A stretch of DNA of 64,000 nt from JABDIP01 sp965227455 (lineage in GTDB: Bacteria > Pseudomonadota > Alphaproteobacteria > DSM-16000 > Inquilinaceae): assembly GCA_965227455.1 (NCBI GenBank), contig OZ245752.1, forward strand, positions 5,456,001-5,520,000. The letters are read 5' to 3'. Position numbers and translations under genes: made by a program. This document shows, piece after piece, positions 27,551 through 36,652 of the stretch (its first letter is position 1; every line of letters starts with the position of its first letter). Under the pieces are notes generated by a model. The model was not told where the DNA came from and made no database searches. It was given only the letters and a program-made list of their open reading frames with translations.

Positions 27551-30400
27551 CTAATCTTCGCCGTCGTCGCCATCGTCATCCTCGTCGTCCTCGTCATCCC
27601 GCGGCGGACGGACGGTCAGGACCTCCACCGCCCCGCGCAGAACGTCGGCCGGCCGCTGGCGCAGCGGATAGGTGTCGTTGGTCAGCCAGCGGTCGAGCAG
27701 CGTGTCGAAATACGGGCTGAAGATATCGCCGCTGGGGCCGCCGGGCAGGCTGGACCGGGCTTCAATCCGACGCCGGTTGGCGAAATCGGCGACATAGCGC
27801 CGGCTGGCGCCGGCCCCGTACATGAAGCTGCCATCGTCGGCGGCGCGCAGGGCGTGGTCGGCTGGGTCGACGGTCTGGTAGCCGCCATCGGTGGCGAAGC
27901 CGGGCGGGTCGCTGGGCTGGGGCGGCTGGCTGAACGGGCCGCCCAGCGGGCTGTCCAGCACAATCCCGTGCAGCCGGCCCCAGCGATAGTCGTCCTGTTC
28001 GGTGGAGTTGCCGAAGGCGTCGGCGAAGGCATCGCCGGCCAGCAGGTCCAGCGCCTCCGACAGGCTTTGCAGCAGCAGAATGTCGCGCTCGGTCTCGGCA
28101 TCGGCGATTCCGGGCACCTGGAAAAAATCGAGCCCGGAGGCACCGACCCCCTGGCTCGCCGGATAGGTGTCCAGCAAGTGCCTGAGGGCAATCAGCGTGC
28201 GCTCCCGGCCCGGCCGGGGCAGCCCGCGGGGGTCGAGAGTGGCGTCGATGGTGTTGGCGATGATGCGCCCGCGCCAGACGGCATAGATCGTATTGGCGAC
28301 GCTGGCATCGATCTCGCCCTGGCTCGGCAGCGACCGCACGCCATCCTCGTCTGCGGCGTCCCAGCCTTCTTCCGATCCGGTCGGCGTTCCGCCGTCCCAT
28401 TCGGCGAGCCGGTCTACCGCGTCGATGATCCTTGGATCGGATGCGGTGGCTGCCAGCGCCGGATCGGCCGCCGGATCCTCGGCCGCGTCGAAAGCGTCCA
28501 GGAGGAACGGTACCAGGACCACCGAGTCGGCCTGCTGGACGTCGGCCTGGATCTCCCGCATGTCGTCGGCGGTGACCGGGCCCAGGGCCAGCTTCTCTTC
28601 CAGCAGCCGGGTGATGCGGCCGGCCCGAAGGCCAAGATTGTACTGGGATTCCAGATAGAAGATGCCGCCGCCCGGGCGCAGCTGGTTGAGCGGGTCGTTG
28701 TCCAGATTCAGCCCGGCGGCATCGTTGTTGGCATTGACGAAATAGCCCGCCGGCGGGTTGACGATCTGCGGCATCTCGTCGAAAGGCAGGATCTCGAACG
28801 GGATCGACTGCGCTGGCTGCGGGTTGGAGACCGGCAGCCAGTCGGTGCTGGAGGTGGACCCCTCGCGGATGAAGAAGGGCGGCAGGCCTGCCACGAATCC
28901 GGCCTGAAGATCGGCCCGGATGGGCATCTCGGCGCTGGTGAAATAGGCGATGTTGCCGCGCACGTCGGCGACCGCCCAGTTCTGCGAGCCCACATCGAAG
29001 CTCTGGACCGCGTCGACGAAATCGTCCAGGTCGCGGGCCAGGTTGTAGCCCCGGAAGGCGTCGATCTCGCGGGTGCCGCTGAAGCCGGAATACATGACGC
29101 TGAGCGCGGTTCCGGCCGCCAGGTCGGTGCTGACGATGGGGCCGTTGTTGCGCCGGGGCACAATCAGAACCGCCTCGGGGATCGGCCCGGCGGGCGGGAC
29201 CGGCACCACGGTGTCCGGCGTTCCGTTCAGCAGGTTGACCCGGAAGACCTGCGGCAACGGAATGATCGGCTCGACAGCACCGTCATAGACGATGCCGATG
29301 CCCGCCGGCGACGTGGCATCCGGGGCGATGGTCTCCTGGAACACGTCGGTTGCATCCATCCGGTTGACCGTCGCGCCCCAGGCGAGCCGGCGGTTGTTGC
29401 CCAGGATGACATAGGGCGCGCCCGGGAAGCTGGAGCCGATCACGTCGAAGCCGGCGCGCGGCGCGCGCAGATGGATCGGATAGAAGATCGACGGCGTGTC
29501 CAGGGTCAGATGAGGGTCGTTGGCCAGCAGTGGCCGGCCGGATTGCGTCAGGGCGCCGCTCACCGCCCATTGATTGCTGCCGCCATCGTCGTCGGGCTCC
29601 CGGGCCACGCGGTCGACATGGGGCAGCGAGCGCAGGTGTTCCAGATAGTCGCGGGCCATGCCGGCCACGCCCTCTGGAACGAGCGCCATCTTGCCGGCGC
29701 CCCTGCCGGCGGCCGAGGCCATCGCGGCGGCCGGGACGCTCGCATCGGGAATGGTGGAGGCAGGGTCGAACGGGGCGGACCGGTTGACGTCCTCGAAGAA
29801 CAAGGCTGCGCCGTCGAACCCCAGCGCCGCGCCGGTCGCCTGATAGGTCTGCAGCGCCACCGTGCGGTCGATGTCGTCCTGCAGGTCGAACGACAGGCTG
29901 AAGGCGAACAGCTTGGCGACGGCCAGGGTGTCGATGGCGGTCCAGGGCTCGAAGCTCGTCAGCTCCAGAGCGGTGTATTCCGGCGGCAGCGGATTGGCCA
30001 GGGCGTATTCATTCACCCCGGCGGCATAGGCGTCGATCGCGGCCAGGGATTCCGGCGACAGGACGTCGAGCGCCCGCTCGCCAGCCCGCCGGAGCCCGAA
30101 GGTGCGCAGCTGCACGTCGCTGGCCAGCGCGCCGTCGCCCAGCAGCTCCGCCAGGGTGCCGCTGGCCGTCCGGCGCAAGGTGTCCATCTGGAACAGCCGG
30201 TCGCGGGCATGCACCCAGCCCTGCAGGAAGACCAGGTCGTGCTCGGTCCGGGCGAAGATATGCACCACGCCGTCGGCGTCGCGGATGATCCGGGCCCGGC
30301 TGTCGAGCCGGTCGATCTCGAAGCGGATATCGTCCGCTTCGGCCGGAAGGCCGAGGACCAGGCTGGCAAGGACGGAAAGACAGAAGACGCGGACCCGCAT
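27551..30400 (-). CDS. Penicillin acylase family Ntn-hydrolase (peptidase S45)
   Basis: 949 residues with a signal peptide (cut near PAEA). Precursor of a periplasmic heterodimeric amidase that cleaves N-acyl groups, as in PvdQ, AHL acylases and beta-lactam acylases. The alpha chain has GVVHIFARTEHDLVFLQGWV. The spacer ends before the catalytic serine in GGSNQWAVSG, the N-terminus of the beta chain after autocleavage. NDPHLTL follows, conserved in the family. Longer than usual (750-850), mainly because of inserts in the beta chain, and it ends in an unusual run of 14 or so Asp/Glu residues. Substrate unknown; an acylhomoserine lactone is possible but not shown. Confidence 0.88.
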   Translation of the reverse strand: MRVRVFCLSVLASLVLGLPAEADDIRFEIDRLDSRARIIRDADGVVHIFARTEHDLVFLQGWVHARDRLFQMDTLRRTASGTLAELLGDGALASDVQLRTFGLRRAGERALDVLSPESLAAIDAYAAGVNEYALANPLPPEYTALELTSFEPWTAIDTLAVAKLFAFSLSFDLQDDIDRTVALQTYQATGAALGFDGAALFFEDVNRSAPFDPASTIPDASVPAAAMASAAGRGAGKMALVPEGVAGMARDYLEHLRSLPHVDRVAREPDDDGGSNQWAVSGALTQSGRPLLANDPHLTLDTPSIFYPIHLRAPRAGFDVIGSSFPGAPYVILGNNRRLAWGATVNRMDATDVFQETIAPDATSPAGIGIVYDGAVEPIIPLPQVFRVNLLNGTPDTVVPVPPAGPIPEAVLIVPRRNNGPIVSTDLAAGTALSVMYSGFSGTREIDAFRGYNLARDLDDFVDAVQSFDVGSQNWAVADVRGNIAYFTSAEMPIRADLQAGFVAGLPPFFIREGSTSSTDWLPVSNPQPAQSIPFEILPFDEMPQIVNPPAGYFVNANNDAAGLNLDNDPLNQLRPGGGIFYLESQYNLGLRAGRITRLLEEKLALGPVTADDMREIQADVQQADSVVLVPFLLDAFDAAEDPAADPALAATASDPRIIDAVDRLAEWDGGTPTGSEEGWDAADEDGVRSLPSQGEIDASVANTIYAVWRGRIIANTIDATLDPRGLPRPGRERTLIALRHLLDTYPASQGVGASGLDFFQVPGIADAETERDILLLQSLSEALDLLAGDAFADAFGNSTEQDDYRWGRLHGIVLDSPLGGPFSQPPQPSDPPGFATDGGYQTVDPADHALRAADDGSFMYGAGASRRYVADFANRRRIEARSSLPGGPSGDIFSPYFDTLLDRWLTNDTYPLRQRPADVLRGAVEVLTVRPPRDDEDDEDDDGDDGED

Positions 30401-30551
30401 GACACCCTCCCTGGATTGTCGGCCGCGTGTCCCGGGAATGGGCAGCAGATCGTCGATAGCGGCCGCAACGACCGTCCTTTTGGACGTGTTTCAGCCAGGA
30501 TACACCGGAGGGTTGTGGGGTCAATCGGGCGGAGGGCGGCCCAGCGTCCGC

Positions 30552-30965
30552 TCAGGCGGCCCGCCAGGTCCAGAGGAACAGCAGGGGCATGCCGATCAAT
30601 TCAGCGATCAGCGAGCCGACGATGTCCGGGCCAAAGATCGTATCGAACTGCAATTGGCTGAGCCGCGCCAATCCGCCAAGGAAGACCGCCGCATAGGCGA
30701 AGTACAGGGCCGGCTTTAGCGCGGAGGGCGCGCGGGCAGCAACGATGAACAGGACGCCAAGAGCGCTCCACACGCCGCCGAGAAACCGCGTATGGCTGTC
30801 CTGCACCAGGAACACGGTCCGGTCGGTCACTTCGAGGAATGGCGACTGCACCTGCCAGCCAAGGGTCAGGATGCCGCCGAGCGCGACATCGAGGCCGGTG
30901 AACACGATAAACGCGCCCGCAAGGACAAGAACGACCCGCAGGCCAACTATGCTCCACTTGGTCAT
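30552..30965 (-). CDS. DUF4345 family membrane protein
   Basis: 137 residues from ATG 30965 (in-frame starts at 30983 and 31037 add up to 24 residues). Four hydrophobic helices; the segment RFLGGVWSALGVLFIVAA matches the DUF4345 core. Function unknown. It lies between the acylase and nrdJ on the same strand. The start is not certain because no ribosome binding site is strong. Confidence 0.7.
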   Translation of the reverse strand: MTKWSIVGLRVVLVLAGAFIVFTGLDVALGGILTLGWQVQSPFLEVTDRTVFLVQDSHTRFLGGVWSALGVLFIVAARAPSALKPALYFAYAAVFLGGLARLSQLQFDTIFGPDIVGSLIAELIGMPLLFLWTWRAA

Positions 30966-31054
30966 CGCCGGTCCGTTGGCCATGCTGCTATGCCGTCCGA
31001 CCATTGGGCACAGCTTGACGGGCCGATTGCCCGCCAAGCTGGGTCATACATCGA

Positions 31055-34000
31055 TCAACTGCAGCCCGTGGTGGCGCCGCAGGTCTCGCATTTCAGGCAG
31101 GTGCCGTTGCGGACCAGGGTCATGTTCTGGCATTCGGGGCAGGGATCGCCTTCATAACCCTTGGCGCGTGCCTCCAGGATCGCCTCGCTGCGGCTGCTGG
31201 AGACCAGCGTGGTCTCGCGCACCGAGACCGCCTCGACGGTGGTCTGGGTTTCCAGCGCCACTGCGCCCTCGGCGGCCGGGTGCTGCAGGGCGACCATGGC
31301 CTGGCCCACCACCTCCTGCGCCGCCGCCGTGCGGCCGCCATCCAGCACCCGGAGGTTGCCGCGGGCATAGCCGTTCGAGGCCATCTTCTGCAGGGTCTCG
31401 TTGGCGATCTGGGCGACGGCCGGCAGTTCCGGCAGGTCGCCTTCCTCGACGCCGCCGCCGACGGTGTCCGGCGCCAGATCGTCCGGTTGCACATGGGCTA
31501 GGTCGTTGCGGGCCAGATAGCTGATCGCCAGCTCGCGGAAGATGTAGTCGAGGATCGACGAGGCCATCTTGATGCTGTCATTGCCGGAGACCATGCCCGC
31601 CGGCTCGAAGCGGGTGAAGGTGAACGCCTCCACGAACTCCTCCAGCGGCACGCCGTATTGCAGCCCGAGCGAAATGGCGATGGCGAAATTGTTCATCAGC
31701 GAGCGGAAGGCGGCGCCCTCCTTGTGCATGTCGATGAAGATCTCGCCCAGCTTGCCGTCATCGTATTCGCCGGTGCGCAGATAGACCTTGTGGCCGCCGA
31801 CGATGGCCTTCTGGGTATAGCCCTTGCGCCGGCCAGGAAGGGCGACGCGGTCGCCGCGGGCCTGCTCGGCCAGCTTGGCGACCACTTTCTCGGCCGCGCG
31901 TTCCGCCAGCATCGGGGCGCGGGCCGCGGCCGGAGCATCGATCAACTCGTCGGCCAGGCTCTCCTCGTCCTCATCCACATCGTCCAGCAGCGAGGAGGCC
32001 AGCGGCTGCGACAGCTTGGAGCCGTCGCGGTACAGCGCATTGGCCTTGGTGCCCAGGCGCCAGGACAGGTGATAGGCGTTCTTGCAGTCCTCCACCGTCG
32101 CCGCGTTGGGCATGTTGATGGTCTTGGAGATGGCGCCGGAAATGAAGGGCTGGGCCGCCGCCATCATGCGGATATGGCTCTCCCAGGACAGCGAGCGCTT
32201 GCCGATGCGGCCGCACGGGCTGGCGCAGTCGAACACGGGCAGGTGCTCGTCCTTCAGGAACGGCGCGCCCTCCAGGGTCATGGCGCCGCAGACGAAGGTG
32301 TTGGCGGCCTCGATCTGGTCGCGGGTGAAGCCGAGATGGGCCAGCAGGTCGAAGGAGAAATCGTCCAGCGCCTCGGCCTCGACGCCCAGCACCCGGGTGC
32401 AGAAATCCTCGCCCAGGGTCCATTTGTTGAAGGCGAACTTGATGTCGAAGGCGCTGCTTAGCCCGGCCTCGACCGCCTCCAACGCGGCGTCGGTGAAGCC
32501 GAGCGCCTTCAGGCTTTCCGGGTTGATGGTCGGAGCGCCCTTCAGGGTGCCGTGGCCGACCGCGTAGCTGATCATCGTCTCGATCTCGGTCTCGCCGTAG
32601 CCGAGCTTGCGCAGGGCCTCCGGCACGACGCGGTTGATGATCTTGAAGTAGCCGCCGCCGGCCAGCTTCTTGAACTTCACCAGGGCGAAGTCCGGCTCGA
32701 TGCCGGTGGTGTCGCAATCCATCACCAGCCCGATGGTCCCGGTCGGCGCGATGACCGTCGACTGGGCATTGCGGAAGCCATGCCGCTCGCCGAGCGCCAG
32801 CGCCCGGTCCCAGGCCCGGCGAGCGGCCTCCGGCAGCGCCGGATCCGGGCATTCCGCATCGTTGATCGGCACCGGCGCCACCGACAGAGCCTCGTAACCG
32901 GAGGACTGGCCGTGGGCGGCGCGGCGGTGGTTGCGGATCACCCGCAACATGTGATCGCAATTCTTCGCGTAGCCGGGGAAGGCGCCCAATTCGTCGGCCA
33001 TCTCCGCCGAGGTGGCATAGGCCACGCCGGTCATGATCGCCGTCAGGGCGGCGCAGATGCCGCGCGCCTGGGCGCTGTCATAGCCGATGCCCGAGGCCAT
33101 CAGCAGGCCGCCGATATTGGCATAGCCGAGGCCGAGCGTGCGGTAGTCATAGGACAGCTTGGCGATTTCCTTCGACGGGAACTGCGCCATCAGCACCGAG
33201 ATTTCCAGGGTGATGGTCCACAGCCGGCAGCCATGCTCGAAGGCGGCGACGTCGATCGCGCCGGCATTCGCCGTGCCTTCCGGATGGCGGAAGGTCATTA
33301 GGTTCAGCGAGGCCAGATTGCACGCCGTGTCGTCCAGGAACATGTACTCCGAGCACGGGTTGGACGCGTTGATCCGGCCGCCCTCGGGGCAGGTGTGCCA
33401 TTCGTTGATGGTGGTATCGAACTGCACGCCCGGATCGGCGCAGGCCCAGGCGGCGTGGCCAATCTTCTCCCACAGATCCTTGGCCTGGACCGTCTTGGCG
33501 ATATCGCCGCCGATGCGGTTGTACAGGCGCCATTCGCCGTCCCGCTCGACCGCCTCCAGGAAGGCGTTGGTCAGGCGCACCGAGTTGTTGGAGTTCTGGC
33601 CCGAGACGGTGAGATAGGCGTCGGAATCCCAATCCGTGTCATAGGTCTTGAACTCGATCGCCGTGTAGCCCTGGCGGGCGAACTGGATGACCCGCTGGAC
33701 GTAGTTCTCCGGGATCATCGCCTTGCGGGCGGCGACGATGGCCTTCTTCAGCGGCCGGTTGACCTTCGGGTCGAAGCGGTCCTCACCCTCGGGCGCGTCG
33801 TCGCCGTTGCAGGCCTGCATGACGGCGGTCATGTGCTGGTTGGCCAGCTTCGAGCCGGCGACCAGGGCCGCGACCTTCTGCTCCTCGACCACCTTCCAGT
33901 CGATGTAGTGCTCGATATCCGGATGGTCGATGTCGACGGTGACCATCTTGGCGGCGCGGCGGGTGGTGCCGCCGGACTTGATGGCGCCGGCCGCGCGGTC

Positions 34001-34783
34001 GCCGATCTTCAGGAAGCTCATCAGGCCGGAGGAACGGCCGCCGCCGGACAGCCGCTCGCCCTCGCCGCGCAGCTTGGAGAAGTTGGAGCCGGTGCCGGAG
34101 CCGTATTTGAACAGCCGCGCCTCGCGGACCCAGAGATCCATGATGCCGCCCTCGTTCACCAGATCGTCGCCGACCGACTGGATGAAGCAGGCATGGGGCT
34201 GCGGGTGCTCGTACGCGCTCTTCGAGCGGACCAGCTTGCCGGTCTTGAAGTCGACGTAGAAATGACCCTGGGCCGGTCCGTCGATGCCATAGGCCCAGTG
34301 CAGGCCGGTGTTGAACCATTGCGGGCTGTTGGGTGCGGCCATCTGGCGCGCCAGCATGATGCGCATCTCGTCGAAATAGGCGCAGGCGTCCTCTTCCGCG
34401 TCGAAATAGCCGCCCTTCCAGCCCCAATAGGTCCAGGTGCCGGCCAGCCGGTCGAAGACCTGCTGGGCCCGGGTCTCGCCGCCATAGCGCTCGTCCTCGG
34501 GAAGCTTCTCCAGCGCCTTCTCATCGGGGACCTTGCGCCACAGCCAGGAGGGGACGTCGCTCTCCTTGACGGGTTTCAGCTTCGCGGCGATGCCGGCCTT
34601 GCGGAAATACTTCTGGGCCAGGATGTCGCAGGCGACCTGGCTCCAGCTCTCGGGCACATCGATATCGGTCTGGCGGAACACCACCGAGCCGTCCGGATTG
34701 CGGATCTCGCTCGTGGCCGGACGGAATTTGAGACTGTCATACGGGTCCGTTCCAGCCGTGGTGAATCGCCGCTCGATGCGCAT
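31055..34783 (-). CDS. nrdJ: Adenosylcobalamin-dependent (class II) ribonucleoside-diphosphate reductase
   Basis: 1242 residues. Reduces ribonucleotides to deoxyribonucleotides with a B12-generated thiyl radical, independent of oxygen. Recognised by the N-terminal SPQWFNTGLHWAYG, the catalytic loop NPCSEYMFLDDTACNLASLN with the conserved Cys and Glu positions, and the C-terminal zinc ribbon CPECQ...CLKCETCG ending in GCS. Length matches the long alphaproteobacterial NrdJ. AGGGGAG precedes the ATG. Upstream are an NrdR-like tandem box and a CtrA-like box. No cobalamin riboswitch is seen. Confidence 0.96.
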   Translation of the reverse strand: MRIERRFTTAGTDPYDSLKFRPATSEIRNPDGSVVFRQTDIDVPESWSQVACDILAQKYFRKAGIAAKLKPVKESDVPSWLWRKVPDEKALEKLPEDERYGGETRAQQVFDRLAGTWTYWGWKGGYFDAEEDACAYFDEMRIMLARQMAAPNSPQWFNTGLHWAYGIDGPAQGHFYVDFKTGKLVRSKSAYEHPQPHACFIQSVGDDLVNEGGIMDLWVREARLFKYGSGTGSNFSKLRGEGERLSGGGRSSGLMSFLKIGDRAAGAIKSGGTTRRAAKMVTVDIDHPDIEHYIDWKVVEEQKVAALVAGSKLANQHMTAVMQACNGDDAPEGEDRFDPKVNRPLKKAIVAARKAMIPENYVQRVIQFARQGYTAIEFKTYDTDWDSDAYLTVSGQNSNNSVRLTNAFLEAVERDGEWRLYNRIGGDIAKTVQAKDLWEKIGHAAWACADPGVQFDTTINEWHTCPEGGRINASNPCSEYMFLDDTACNLASLNLMTFRHPEGTANAGAIDVAAFEHGCRLWTITLEISVLMAQFPSKEIAKLSYDYRTLGLGYANIGGLLMASGIGYDSAQARGICAALTAIMTGVAYATSAEMADELGAFPGYAKNCDHMLRVIRNHRRAAHGQSSGYEALSVAPVPINDAECPDPALPEAARRAWDRALALGERHGFRNAQSTVIAPTGTIGLVMDCDTTGIEPDFALVKFKKLAGGGYFKIINRVVPEALRKLGYGETEIETMISYAVGHGTLKGAPTINPESLKALGFTDAALEAVEAGLSSAFDIKFAFNKWTLGEDFCTRVLGVEAEALDDFSFDLLAHLGFTRDQIEAANTFVCGAMTLEGAPFLKDEHLPVFDCASPCGRIGKRSLSWESHIRMMAAAQPFISGAISKTINMPNAATVEDCKNAYHLSWRLGTKANALYRDGSKLSQPLASSLLDDVDEDEESLADELIDAPAAARAPMLAERAAEKVVAKLAEQARGDRVALPGRRKGYTQKAIVGGHKVYLRTGEYDDGKLGEIFIDMHKEGAAFRSLMNNFAIAISLGLQYGVPLEEFVEAFTFTRFEPAGMVSGNDSIKMASSILDYIFRELAISYLARNDLAHVQPDDLAPDTVGGGVEEGDLPELPAVAQIANETLQKMASNGYARGNLRVLDGGRTAAAQEVVGQAMVALQHPAAEGAVALETQTTVEAVSVRETTLVSSSRSEAILEARAKGYEGDPCPECQNMTLVRNGTCLKCETCGATTGCS

Positions 34784-34866
34784 AATGCTCCCCTGTACAC
34801 ACGTGTTTGCGAGTTTGCCCGAAGGCTCCAGGTCAACCGCCGATGTGAGTCGCCGTCTTGGCGGAT

Positions 34867-34913
34867 GCCATAGATGTCGTGGCGGGGACGGATACTGACA
34901 CTAAATGTGGTGT
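34867..34913. promoter_or_regulatory. Tandem NrdR-like boxes upstream of nrdJ
   Basis: ACACTAAATGTGGTGT (34898-34913) agrees at 13 of 16 positions with the NrdR box pattern (ACAC-N8-GTGT). A weaker copy, GCCATAGATGTCGTGG (34867-34882), lies exactly 31 bp away and shares TA-ATGT-GTG with the first. Pairs 31-32 bp apart are the known arrangement for the nucleotide-sensing repressor NrdR of ribonucleotide reductase genes. Confidence 0.65.
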
Positions 34914-34962
34914 GTCGGGAAGCGGAAAATCGTCATGGCGGGCACTTTTTTCGAAGCCCGCG

Positions 34963-34978
34963 TTAACCCTTTGTTAAC
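34963..34978. promoter_or_regulatory. CtrA-type box upstream of nrdJ
   Basis: TTAACCCTTTGTTAAC is a perfect TTAA-N7-TTAAC, the binding motif of the cell-cycle regulator CtrA. It is about 180 bp upstream of the nrdJ start and between nrdJ and the DUF1127 terminator, suggesting cell-cycle control of deoxynucleotide supply. Confidence 0.6.
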
Positions 34979-35003
34979 CAAGACCGAGAGGGCCCCCAGA
35001 CTC

Positions 35004-35038
35004 GAAAACCCCCGCCGGCGGGGCCGGTCGGGGGCTTT
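35004..35038 (-). terminator. Rho-independent terminator of the DUF1127 gene
   Basis: Read on the minus strand, CCCCCGACCGG pairs with CCGGCGGGGG around a short C-rich loop and is followed by TTTT. It lies about 50 bp after the DUF1127 stop and prevents read-through into nrdJ. Confidence 0.85.
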
Positions 35039-35089
35039 CGAAGGGCAATTGTGCGGGCCGCCGGGCGGCCCTGGCCGGGGTGTGCCGTG

Positions 35090-35479
35090 TCAGGCGGCGT
35101 GCCGCTTGGCCGGGCTGTCCTGGTTGGCGGCGGTCTTGGCCGGCGCGGTCTCGGCGATCACCGCCTCGACCGGGGCCACCACGGGGACATCGACCGCGTT
35201 GTGGGCCGTGCTCTGCAGCGCTTCGCCCAGGGTCGCGTGGCTGAGGCCGATATCGTTCAGCAGGCGCTCGTCCAGGCCTTCCAGATAGGCGATCGAGCGG
35301 CGGGTCTCGGACCACTCCCGCCAGCGCCGGTAAAGGCTGACGACGGTCCGGCCGATGGCGGCGAAGGTCTCGCTGATGGCCTCGCCGACATAGGCGGCCT
35401 GCATGGCGCGGGCGCGCTCCTCGGCAGACATGTTGGCCCTGGCCAGCCGCTGGTTGATCATTTCAATGGTCTCGCTCAT
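35090..35479 (-). CDS. DUF1127 domain-containing protein
   Basis: 129 residues from an ATG with AAGGAG upstream. The DUF1127 motif is in RRWREWSETRRSIAYLEGLD followed by ERLLNDIGLSHATL at about residues 51-84. These small Arg-rich proteins in alphaproteobacteria affect RNA/phosphate or stress physiology; here the domain is followed by a 45-residue Ala/Val/Pro-rich tail that is unusual for the mostly 50-90 residue family. It is a single-gene unit with its own terminator and a PhaR-like motif about 110 bp before the start. Confidence 0.88.
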   Translation of the reverse strand: MSETIEMINQRLARANMSAEERARAMQAAYVGEAISETFAAIGRTVVSLYRRWREWSETRRSIAYLEGLDERLLNDIGLSHATLGEALQSTAHNAVDVPVVAPVEAVIAETAPAKTAANQDSPAKRHAA

Positions 35480-35586
35480 GGCTTTGCTCCTTCGAAAGTG
35501 CCGGCCCGAAGCGGTCTTCTCCGACCGGCGAACTGTTTGCCTGGTCCATAGTTTGGACCTGCCAAGCCCGCTCGCCAGAGTGTTTT

Positions 35587-35600
35587 TTGCAGTGCAGCAT
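35587..35600. promoter_or_regulatory. PhaR-like motif upstream of DUF1127 gene
   Basis: TTGCAGTGCAGCAT differs at one of 14 positions from the downstream operator of the phasin promoter (12988-13001) and contains the palindromic core TGCAGTGCA also found at 12931. A second half-site TGCAGG follows. A separate 6-5-6 inverted repeat (GGTCCA/TGGACC) lies at 35544-35560 between this motif and the gene. Confidence 0.5.
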
Positions 35601-35634
35601 TGCAGGAATCCGATAGCTGGAATTAAGGACTCGT

Positions 35635-36513
35635 TCAGCCGTCGGAGCGCTTCCCCGCCAGGCTGGGCAGCAGGATCGCGCCCACGACGATGGCGCCGCC
35701 GGCCAGCTGCGTCAGCGTCAGCACCTCCCCCAGCACCAGATAGGCCAGCCCGATCGCCAGGATCGGCTCCAGATTGGCAATCAGGGTCGCAGTGACCGTC
35801 TCCACCGCCTTCAGAGCCGTGAAGAAACACAGGATGGCCGTCACGAAGGCCAGCGAACCGCCGACCAGGCCGAACCAGCCAAGGGCCGTCTCCGGCAGGT
35901 TGAGCGCGCCGGTGACCAGCACCCAGCCGCCAAAGACGCCGGCCGCCACGGTAAAGGCGATCAAGGCGAAGCCGATGCTGCCAACCGCCCGGGTCATCTG
36001 TCCGCCCAGCACGATGAACAGGGCGGTGCCGATCGCCGCCACCAGTGCCAGGGCGATGCCGAGCGGGTCGAGCGCCTGGGGTGCTGCGCCGGTGGTAAGC
36101 GCCACGCCGGCGAAGGCGGCGGTCAGCGACACCAGCTTGAGGGGCGTCACCGGCACCTTGTCGATCAGCCGCACCAGCAGCGCCACGAAGACTGGGAAGG
36201 TGAAGAAGACCAAGACCGTGATGCTGACCGGAATCAGCCGGACCGCGAACAGATAAGCAATCGACTCGACCGCATAGATCAGCCCGATGCCGAGCCCGAT
36301 CAGCATTAGCCGGCGGTCCAGCGCCAGCCGGCCGCCGCGCATCCGATGGGCGGTGAACAGCACGATGGTGCCGACGGCGAAGCGGAACAGCGCCGCCGTC
36401 GCCGGATCGCTGCCGCCCTCATAGGCCAGCCGCGCCAGGCTCGGCGACGCCGCAAAGCCGAATGCGGACAACACCACCAGCACAAGGCCGATGCGATGGG
36501 TCAGAGCAGGCAT
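35635..36513 (-). CDS. DMT superfamily (EamA) transporter
   Basis: 292 residues with ten predicted membrane helices arranged as two EamA repeats of about 140 residues; the second repeat includes VGGSLAFVTAILCFFTALKAVE and ANLEPILAIGLAYLVLGEVLT, the conserved EamA ending. Members export or import amino acids and metabolites; substrate unknown. Divergent from the NDUFA12-type gene with about 140 bp between. Confidence 0.88.
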   Translation of the reverse strand: MPALTHRIGLVLVVLSAFGFAASPSLARLAYEGGSDPATAALFRFAVGTIVLFTAHRMRGGRLALDRRLMLIGLGIGLIYAVESIAYLFAVRLIPVSITVLVFFTFPVFVALLVRLIDKVPVTPLKLVSLTAAFAGVALTTGAAPQALDPLGIALALVAAIGTALFIVLGGQMTRAVGSIGFALIAFTVAAGVFGGWVLVTGALNLPETALGWFGLVGGSLAFVTAILCFFTALKAVETVTATLIANLEPILAIGLAYLVLGEVLTLTQLAGGAIVVGAILLPSLAGKRSDG

Positions 36514-36652
36514 GGGAGTCCAGGGATTGCGACCGACCAGCGGTTATAGGCGCCGGCCCGTCCTGTGCCTAGGATTCTGGACGCATTCGGCCCCAGGTGC
36601 CATATTCCTGCCGACCGAATCTCAGACACTTCCTCCGGACGCTTCTTCGATC

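Noticed and set aside
27515..30661. 1048-codon plus-strand open frame
   Set aside because: It is the antisense of the penicillin-acylase gene; composition is Gly/Arg/Gln-rich with no homology, a high-GC shadow frame.
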